Origin: JAXMCI01 sp046349435
GTDB lineage: Bacteria; Pseudomonadota; Alphaproteobacteria; Dongiales; Dongiaceae
NCBI GenBank assembly: GCA_046349435.1
Contig: JAXMCI010000023.1
Coordinates: 1 to 64,000, forward strand
Direction of reading: 5' to 3'
DNA length: 64,000 bases
Position numbers and translations under genes: made by a program
The notes under the pieces: model-generated
Seen by the model: only the letters and a program-made list of their open reading frames with translations
Database searches by the model: none
Told to the model about the DNA's origin: nothing
In this document: positions 58,290-64,000 of the stretch, piece by piece
Layout: each line of letters opens with the position of its first letter
How positions within the stretch are numbered: position 1 is the first letter of the stretch

Positions 58290-59228
58290 ATGCTCAGTCC
58301 GAGGAAGATGCTGCTCGGGGCCGCGGCCCTGGCGGCGGCCGCCCTGGCCGGCGGCGCGGCCAACGCGACCACCATCGCGCTGGTCACCATCAACCAGCAG
58401 GCCCTGTTCTTCAACCAGATCAACGATGGCGCCCAGGCGGCGGCCGACAAGAACGGCGTCAAGCTGGTGATCTTCAACGCCAACAACCAGCCGGCGGCGC
58501 AGAACAGCGCGATCGAGGACTACATCACCCAGAAGGTCGACGGCATCATCCTGGTGGCGATCGACGTCAACGGCGTCAAGCCGGCGATCACCGACGCCAA
58601 GAAGGCCGGCATCCCGGTGGTGGCGATCGACGCCCGCATCCCCGACGGCGACAACGCCGCCTTCATCGGCGTCGACAACAAGGGCGCCGGCGAGCAGATC
58701 GGCAAGTACTTCGCCGACTATGCCAAGGCCAGCATGGGCGGCGCCGCCAAGGTCGGCATCGTCGGCGCGCTCAACTCCTTCATCCAGAACCAGCGCCTCG
58801 ACGGCTTCAAGGCGGCGGTGCAGGCCGGCGCGCCGGGCGTCAAGTTCCTCGACACGGTCGACGGCCAGAACGTGCAGGACATCGCGCTGACCGCGTCCGA
58901 GAACCTGATGACCGCCAACCCCGACATGACGGCGATCTACGCCACCGGCGAGCCGGCCCTGGTCGGCGCCATCTCGGCGATCACCAGCCAGCAGCGCACC
59001 GACAAGGTGAAGCTGTTCGGCTGGGACCTCACCGCCCAGGCGATCAAGGGCATCGACGAAGGCTGGATCGTCGCGGTGGTGCAGCAGGACCCCTACCAGG
59101 AGGGCTCGGCCGGGGTCGAGACCATCCTGAAGATCAAGAAGGGCGAGGCCGTGCAGCCCTCGATCGACATCCCGGTGACGATCGTCACCAAGGAGAACGT
59201 CGACAAGTACCGGGCGATGTTCAAGTAG
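58290..59228 (+). CDS. ribose/sugar-type ABC transporter substrate-binding protein
   Basis: A 312-residue periplasmic binding protein of the RbsB/peripla_BP_4 type. The signal peptide MLSPRKMLLGAAALAAAALAGGAANA is cleaved near residue 26, and the mature part begins TTIALVTINQQALFFNQINDGAQAAAD. NQPAAQNSAIEDYITQKVDGIILVAIDVNGVKPAI and the GWDLTAQAIKGIDEGWIVAVVQQDPY end are typical. GGAGG lies just before the ATG. It is the first gene of a transporter-hydrolase operon; the ligand may be a sugar, sugar lactone or polyol. Confidence 0.92.
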   Translation: MLSPRKMLLGAAALAAAALAGGAANATTIALVTINQQALFFNQINDGAQAAADKNGVKLVIFNANNQPAAQNSAIEDYITQKVDGIILVAIDVNGVKPAITDAKKAGIPVVAIDARIPDGDNAAFIGVDNKGAGEQIGKYFADYAKASMGGAAKVGIVGALNSFIQNQRLDGFKAAVQAGAPGVKFLDTVDGQNVQDIALTASENLMTANPDMTAIYATGEPALVGAISAITSQQRTDKVKLFGWDLTAQAIKGIDEGWIVAVVQQDPYQEGSAGVETILKIKKGEAVQPSIDIPVTIVTKENVDKYRAMFK

Positions 59229-59309
59229 GATAGGCCGACCGACGAGCGGCGGCCCGCCTCCCGGCGCGGGCCGCCGCTGCTTCTCGCACGGCCGGGCGGC
59301 GAGGCGGCG

Positions 59310-60092
59310 ATGGCGGGCGCGGACCGGCCGGTCCGGGTGCGGATGGCCGGCATCACCAAGAGCTACGGCACGATCCGCTCGCTCGACGGCGTCGATCTCG
59401 AGCTCGCCGCCGGCGAGGTGCTGGGCCTGGTCGGCGACAACGGCGCCGGCAAGTCGACCCTCAGCAAGGTGCTGTCCGGGGCGGTGATCCCGGATGCCGG
59501 GCAGATCTTCGTCGAGGGCCGCGAGGTCCGCTTCGGCAGCCCGGCCGATGCGCGGCGCGAGCGCGTCGAGATGGTCTACCAGGACCTCGCGCTGTGCGAC
59601 ACCATCGACGTCGCCGGCAACCTGTTCCTCGGCCGCGAGCCGCGCCGCCGGTTGCTGGGTTTGGGGCTGCTCGACAAGCCGCGCATGCACGCCGAGGCGG
59701 CCGCCATGCTGGGCGGGCTCGGTATCCGCATCGCCTCCACCCGGCTCAAGGTCGAGAGCCTGTCGGGCGGCCAGCGCCAGAGCATCGCCATCGGCCGCGC
59801 CGTCTCCTTCCAGCCGCTGGTGCTGATCATGGACGAGCCGACCGCCGCGCTGGCGGTGGCCGAGGTCGACGCCGTGCTGGCGCTGATCCGCCGGGTCAGC
59901 GCGCAGGGGGTGAGCGTCATCCTGGTCACCCACCGGCTGCAGGACCTGTTCGTGGTCTGCGACCGCATCATGGTGATGTATGAGGGGCGCGCGGTGGCCG
60001 AGCGGCCGATCGGCGCCACCAACATCGAGGAGATCGTCAACCTGATCGTCGGGCGGAAGTTCCAGTCCGTCTCGGCGCGCGGCGGCGCATGA
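59310..60092 (+). CDS. sugar ABC transporter ATPase, single domain (FrcA-like)
   Basis: A 260-residue ABC ATPase, with one nucleotide-binding domain rather than the fused two of RbsA, as in FrcA. Walker A is GDNGAGKST, the signature is LSGGQRQSIAIGRAV, Walker B is LVLIMDEPTAAL and the switch His is in ILVTHRLQDLF. EMVYQDLALCDTIDVAGNLFLGRE is the family's Q-loop region. It overlaps the permease gene by 4 bp. Confidence 0.92.
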   Translation: MAGADRPVRVRMAGITKSYGTIRSLDGVDLELAAGEVLGLVGDNGAGKSTLSKVLSGAVIPDAGQIFVEGREVRFGSPADARRERVEMVYQDLALCDTIDVAGNLFLGREPRRRLLGLGLLDKPRMHAEAAAMLGGLGIRIASTRLKVESLSGGQRQSIAIGRAVSFQPLVLIMDEPTAALAVAEVDAVLALIRRVSAQGVSVILVTHRLQDLFVVCDRIMVMYEGRAVAERPIGATNIEEIVNLIVGRKFQSVSARGGA

Positions 60093-61075
60093 GCGGCGCC
60101 CCCGGCCCGGCCGCCGCGTGGGTCCGGCAGCAGATCCGCGACAGCGGCGGCGTCGCCTCGATCGCGCTGTTCTTCGCGCTGGTCGTGATCCTGTTCTCGG
60201 TCGTCACCGAGGCCTTCCTGACCCAGCCCAACCTGCTCAACATCCTGCGCCAGATCGCGCCCCTGGTGATCGTCGCGGTGGCGATGACCTTCGTCATCAC
60301 CACGGCCGGCATCGACCTCTCGGTCGGCTCGATCCTGGCGCTGGTCAACGCGCTGGCGGCGATCTCGCTGCAGGCCGGGATCCCCTGGCCGGTGGTGGTC
60401 GGGCTGATGCTGCTGCTCGGCGCCGGGGTCGGGCTGCTGCAGGGCTTCTTCGTCGCCTATGAGGGGATTCCCGCCTTCATCGTCACGCTGGCCGGCCTCA
60501 GCGCCATCCGCGGCGTGGCGCTGCTGCTGACCAAGGGCTACTCGATCCCGATCGATCCGGCGAGCCCGTTCACCGCGATCGGCCGCGGCTGGGTGCTGGG
60601 CGTGCCGCTGCCGGCGATCATCGCGGTCGCGGTGCTGCTCGGCGGCTACGTGCTGTTCAACGAGACCGCCTTCGGCCGCTACGTCACCGGCATCGGCGCC
60701 AATGCCGAGGCGGTGCGCCGGGCCGGCGTCGACATCCGGCGCGTGACGCTCGGCGTCTACGTGCTGAGCGGCGCCGCCGCGGCGCTCGCCGGCCTGATCG
60801 TCGCGGCCCGGCTGGGCAGCGGCTCGTCCAATGCCGGGGTCGGCTTCGAGCTCGACGTCATCGCCGCCGTGGTGCTCGGCGGCACCAGCCTGTTCGGCGG
60901 CCGCGGCACCATGGTCGGCACCATCCTCGGCGCGCTGACCGTGGCGGTGATCGGCAACGGGCTGATCCTGGCGCACCTCTCGCCGTTCCTCACGCCGATC
61001 GTCACCGGCTGCATCATCCTGGTGGCGATCTGGCTGAACTTCCGGCTGTTCCGGACGGGGCGGCGGGGACGCTAG
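60089..61075 (+). CDS. sugar ABC transporter permease (RbsC family)
   Basis: A 328-residue inner-membrane permease with about nine hydrophobic segments. RbsC-type landmarks are PNLLNILRQIAPLVIVAVAMTFVITTAGIDLSVGSILAL, YEGIPAFIVTLAGLSAIRGVALLL, GRYVTGIGANAEAVRRAGVD and GGTSLFGGRGTMVGTILGAL. It overlaps the ATPase and precedes the phosphotriesterase-family gene by 30 bp, in the same direction. Confidence 0.92.
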   Translation: MSGAPGPAAAWVRQQIRDSGGVASIALFFALVVILFSVVTEAFLTQPNLLNILRQIAPLVIVAVAMTFVITTAGIDLSVGSILALVNALAAISLQAGIPWPVVVGLMLLLGAGVGLLQGFFVAYEGIPAFIVTLAGLSAIRGVALLLTKGYSIPIDPASPFTAIGRGWVLGVPLPAIIAVAVLLGGYVLFNETAFGRYVTGIGANAEAVRRAGVDIRRVTLGVYVLSGAAAALAGLIVAARLGSGSSNAGVGFELDVIAAVVLGGTSLFGGRGTMVGTILGALTVAVIGNGLILAHLSPFLTPIVTGCIILVAIWLNFRLFRTGRRGR

Positions 61076-61105
61076 GCTTGGCGTGACACACCAGGGAAGG
61101 CAGTC

Positions 61106-62179
61106 ATGACGGAGCATGCGGTGGGGGTGCGCTCGGGCCGGGTGATGACCGTGCTCGGGCCGATCCCGGTCGAGGCGATGGGCGTCACGCTGATGCACGA
61201 GCACATCGTGCTCGACACCTCGAGCTGGTGGAAGCGGCCCTGCTGCGCCACCGACATCGGCCTGGCCGAGCGGCCGCTCGACGTCTCGATGCTGGGCGAG
61301 CTCAGGATGAACCCGTTCCTCAACCGCGACAATTGCGGGCTGCTCGACGCCGAGGTGGCGATCGAGGAGCTGACCCGGTTCAGCGAGCTCGGCGGCCGCA
61401 CCGTGGTCGACCCGACCAATGTCGGCATCGGCCGCGATCCGCTGGCGCTGCAGCGGATCAGCCGCCGGACCGGGCTCAACATCGTGATGGGCGCCGGCTT
61501 CTACCTGCAGCCCTCGCACCCCGAGCGGGTGCAGCGCATGTCGATCGACGAGATCGCCGCCGAGATCGCGCGCGACTGCGGCGCCATGCCGGGGAGGCCC
61601 GAGGTGCTGGCCGGGCTGATCGGCGAGATCGGCATCAGCAAGGACTTCACCGAGGCCGAGGAGAAGGTGCTGCGCGGCGCGGCGCGCGCCTCGCACCTCT
61701 CCGGCGTGCCGCTGTCGATCCACCTGCCCGGCTGGGAGCGGCTCGCCCATCGCGTGCTCGACACCATCGAGGCGGAGGGCGGCGACCTCGCCCACACCGT
61801 GCTCTGCCACATGAACCCCAGCCTCGCCGACCGCGCCTACCAGCGCAGCCTGGCGGCGCGCGGCGCCTTCCTCGAGTACGACATGATCGGCATGGACTAT
61901 TTCTACGCCGACCAGCAGGCGCAATCGCCCTGCGACGAGGAGAACGCCGCCGCCATCGCCGGGCTGATCGAGGACGGCTATCTCGGCTCCGTCCTGCTGT
62001 CGCAGGACGTCTTCCTCAAGATGATGCTGACCCGCTTCGGCGGCTTCGGCTATGGCTATATCCTGAAGCACTTCGTGCCGCGGCTGAAGCGCCACGGGCT
62101 CGACCAGGGGGCGATCGACCGCCTGCTGGTCGACAACCCGCGCCGCGTCTTCTCGGCGGCCCACCGCCACGCGGCCTGA
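61106..62179 (+). CDS. phosphotriesterase-family amidohydrolase
   Basis: A 357-residue TIM-barrel metal hydrolase of the phosphotriesterase (PHP/PLL) family. Ligands are H31 and H33 (MHEH), a bridging Glu in LIGEIGIS in place of the carbamylated Lys of classical PTE, His in PLSIHLPGW, His in VLCHMNPS and Asp in LLSQDVF. The Glu-bridged type includes phosphotriesterase homology proteins that hydrolyse lactones or N-acyl compounds. Encoded just after the sugar-type transporter, it probably acts on the imported lactone or ester. Confidence 0.88.
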   Translation: MTEHAVGVRSGRVMTVLGPIPVEAMGVTLMHEHIVLDTSSWWKRPCCATDIGLAERPLDVSMLGELRMNPFLNRDNCGLLDAEVAIEELTRFSELGGRTVVDPTNVGIGRDPLALQRISRRTGLNIVMGAGFYLQPSHPERVQRMSIDEIAAEIARDCGAMPGRPEVLAGLIGEIGISKDFTEAEEKVLRGAARASHLSGVPLSIHLPGWERLAHRVLDTIEAEGGDLAHTVLCHMNPSLADRAYQRSLAARGAFLEYDMIGMDYFYADQQAQSPCDEENAAAIAGLIEDGYLGSVLLSQDVFLKMMLTRFGGFGYGYILKHFVPRLKRHGLDQGAIDRLLVDNPRRVFSAAHRHAA

Positions 62180-62225
62180 CCGGCACCGGGCCGAACGACA
62201 GCGATCCGAGGAACAGGGGGATCCC

Positions 62226-62990
62226 ATGGCCAAGCACCGCATCCTGCTCGCCGGCGAGTCCTGGGTGAGCACCGCCACCCACATCAAGGGCTTCGACCAG
62301 TTCACCACCATCAGCTACCACCTCGGCGCCGAGCCGCTGGTCAAGGCGCTGGAGGGCTCCGAGTTCGAGCTCACCTACATGCCGTCGCACGAGGCGCACC
62401 GCGACTTCCCGCTGACCCTCGACGCGCTCGGCGCCTGGGACGCGGTGATCCTGTCGGACATCGGCTCGAACACCCTGCTGCTGCATCCCGACACCTTCGC
62501 GCTCAGCCGGCGCACGCCGAACCGGCTGCGGCTGCTCAAGGAGTATGTCGCCCGCGGCGGCGGGCTGCTGATGATCGGCGGCTACTACAGCTTCCAGGGG
62601 ATCAATGGCGGCGCCCGCTATCACGGCACGCCGGTCGAGGAGGTGCTGCCGGTCGAGATCCTGCCCTGGGACGACCGGGTCGAGGTGCCGGAGGGCTTCA
62701 CGCCGGTGGTGCGCGACCGGCGCCACCCGATCCTCGACGGCTTCCGCGGCGCCTGGCCGGCGCTGCTCGGGTTCAACGAGGTCAAGCCGAAGCCCGACGC
62801 CCTGGTGCTGGCCACCGTCTCGGCCGATTACGGCGAGAAGCCGCTGCTGGTCGCCGGCGGCCACGGCAAGGGCCGCACGCTGGCCTGGACCTCGGACATC
62901 GGGCCGCACTGGCTGCCGCCCGAGTTCGCCGCCTGGAAGGGCTATGCCCGGCTGTGGCGGCAGTCGCTGGGCTGGCTGGTCGGCGGCTGA
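62226..62990 (+). CDS. class-I glutamine-amidotransferase-like (ThuA-related) protein
   Basis: A 254-residue protein of the putative glutamine amidotransferase family related to ThuA-like folds. Typical blocks are ILLAGESWVSTATHIKGFDQF, FELTYMPSHEAHRDFP, WDAVILSDIGSNTLLLHP, LLMIGGYYSFQGINGGARYHGTPVEEVLPV and LVAGGHGKGRTLAWTSDIGPHW. The position of the amidotransferase nucleophile is Tyr/Ser (GGYYSFQG), with no Cys, so glutaminase activity is not expected. It ends the operon of transporter and phosphotriesterase homologue; a role in processing a sugar derivative is plausible. Confidence 0.85.
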   Translation: MAKHRILLAGESWVSTATHIKGFDQFTTISYHLGAEPLVKALEGSEFELTYMPSHEAHRDFPLTLDALGAWDAVILSDIGSNTLLLHPDTFALSRRTPNRLRLLKEYVARGGGLLMIGGYYSFQGINGGARYHGTPVEEVLPVEILPWDDRVEVPEGFTPVVRDRRHPILDGFRGAWPALLGFNEVKPKPDALVLATVSADYGEKPLLVAGGHGKGRTLAWTSDIGPHWLPPEFAAWKGYARLWRQSLGWLVGG

Positions 62991-63039
62991 GCCGCCCGCC
63001 CGGCCGGGCCAGCCGCGTCCCGCCGGGCCTCGCCGCCGC

Positions 63040-63840
63040 TCAGCGCTTCGCCATGTCCGCCGACCGGCGTGCGGCGGCGGCGAGGCCGTCATGGACGGCG
63101 GCGACGAACCCGCCCTGGACCATGGCCTCGATCGCCGCGGCGGTGGTGCCGCGATAGGCGACGAGCTCGTCCACGATCGCCCGCGGGTCGCGTCCGGCGA
63201 GGAGGCGGGCGGCGTTGACCACCACGCCCTCCGCCGCCCGGCGCGCGAGCTCGGGCGGCAGGCCGCGCCGGACCGCGTCCTCGATCATCGCCTGCGCCAG
63301 CAGGGCCGGGAATGCGGCGCCGGAGCCGGTCAGGCCGGCGCAGTAGTCGAGATGGTCTTCGCGCCCGACCGGCGCGGCGTCGCCGAAGGTCTCGAGAAAG
63401 CGCTGGACCAGCCGCGCATCCTCGGCCGCCACCTCGGGAGCGGCGAACCAGGGCGTGAAGGACTTGCGCAGCGTCGCCGCCGCGTTCGGCATCGTCCGGA
63501 TCACCAGCGCGGTGCCGGTCCGCTCGGCGATCCTGCCGGCCGGGACGCCGGCCATCACGGAAACGACCAGCTTGCCGCGCGCGTCGATCGCGACGCCGTC
63601 GAACTGGTCGGGACGGACCGACAGCACGACGACGTCCGAGCGCGCGACGAGCTCGGCATTGTCACGGGTCCAATGGGCACCCGGGATCGCCACCGCGCCG
63701 CGACGCGCGGAACGCGCCGAAAGCGTGAGCCGCGACGCGTCGAGGAAGCCGGAGGCGAGGGCGGCGTCGGCCATCGCATTGCCGAGCCAGCCGTTCCCGC
63801 CGACGATGCCGAAGCGCTTCTTCGTGCTGCTGGGAGTCAT
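63040..63840 (-). CDS. pyrroline-5-carboxylate reductase (ProC)-like protein
   Basis: A 266-residue ProC-family oxidoreductase. The Rossmann loop is FGIVGGNGWLGNAMADAAL, followed by LSVRPDQFD and VVSVMAGVPAGRI. The MPN motif is RTMPNAAATLRKSF, and the C-terminal dimer domain has YCAGLTGSGAAFPALLAQAMIEDAVRRGLPPELA. Canonical P5C reductase has SGSGPA at the substrate loop; here it is TGSGAA, so the substrate may differ. The ATG at 63840 was chosen at the start of similarity. It faces the end of the preceding operon tail to tail. Confidence 0.85.
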   Translation of the reverse strand: MTPSSTKKRFGIVGGNGWLGNAMADAALASGFLDASRLTLSARSARRGAVAIPGAHWTRDNAELVARSDVVVLSVRPDQFDGVAIDARGKLVVSVMAGVPAGRIAERTGTALVIRTMPNAAATLRKSFTPWFAAPEVAAEDARLVQRFLETFGDAAPVGREDHLDYCAGLTGSGAAFPALLAQAMIEDAVRRGLPPELARRAAEGVVVNAARLLAGRDPRAIVDELVAYRGTTAAAIEAMVQGGFVAAVHDGLAAAARRSADMAKR

Positions 63841-64000
63841 CGAGGTGCCGTGATTGCCCGAGGCCGATGCGGCGACGATCGCCCGCCGGGCTGCGCGCCG
63901 ATCCGGCCTCATGCTAGCACGGCCTTCGCACCCGATGCGTCGAGGCGCCATCGCCGCGGCCTGGGCGACGCGGCGGCTTCCGGGATGCGGTCGCAATGCG

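Overview
The window is very GC-rich, tightly packed bacterial chromosome with many ATGA/GTGA stop-start overlaps. Several features point to an alphaproteobacterium, probably Rhodospirillales-like: an alphaproteobacterial PhaR, intergenic palindromic repeats of the CTCAGGATGAGG and CCGGGCTCGACCCGG kinds, candidate EcfG-type promoters, and many Liv-type ABC transporters. This is inferred from family resemblance; there is no rRNA to prove it. I see no tRNA, rRNA, CRISPR array, insertion sequence or prophage.

Layout. 1-5 kb: a DUF5691 / MoxR ATPase / DUF5682 / VWA cassette, with the DUF5682 frame broken several times. 5-11.3 kb: DUF2231 membrane protein, CMD-family protein, the polyhydroxybutyrate genes phaB, phaA, a phaC-like synthase and phaR with a palindromic operator, then a fluoroacetate-dehalogenase-like hydrolase. 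11.4-15.7 kb: adenylate-cyclase/TPR protein, an AAE3-like (oxalyl-CoA type) ligase and a PanE-family reductase. 15.7-22.5 kb (minus strand): a complete branched-chain-type ABC transporter (livG, SBP, livF, livH, livM) coupled to an atypical enolase-superfamily protein and an acetamidase/formamidase homologue. 22.6-24.3 kb: Lrp regulator divergent from a saccharopine-dehydrogenase-family enzyme. 24.5-27.2 kb: hybrid histidine kinase with a FixL-like PAS domain plus a response regulator. 27.2-33 kb: esterase, Tam methyltransferase, cold-shock protein, DEAD-box helicase, RidA, a TPR protein and a DUF1348 protein. 33-41 kb: a frame-broken TonB-like gene, MBL hydrolase, methyltransferase, GST, lipoprotein, CCP-like M14 carboxypeptidase, pentapeptide-repeat protein, DUF2383/PA2169 stress protein, DUF72 protein and CHRD lipoprotein. 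41-48 kb: M29/NicX-fold protein, alpha/beta hydrolase and a second complete Liv transporter. 48-50.4 kb: a tandem pair of sugar-transfer-associated ATP-grasp proteins, each behind a GGAAC-N16/17-TGTT motif. 50.4-57.5 kb: dehydrogenases, hydrolase, VOC protein, acyl-CoA ligase, thioesterase and a third ATP-grasp-like protein. 57.5-63 kb: XRE-cupin regulator with a palindromic operator, ribose-type ABC transporter, phosphotriesterase-family hydrolase and a class-I glutamine-amidotransferase-like protein, apparently one catabolic unit. 63-64 kb: a ProC-like reductase.

The gene content suggests a versatile heterotroph: three ABC uptake systems each linked to candidate hydrolases, carbon storage as PHB, and redox/cold/general-stress functions. 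The strongest candidates for undescribed biology are the MoxR-DUF5682-VWA cassette, the stress-promoter-linked tandem ATP-grasp pair, and the regulator-transporter-hydrolase unit at 57.5-63 kb. Three or four genes show multiple short-deletion frame breaks in GC-rich runs, most likely consensus errors.
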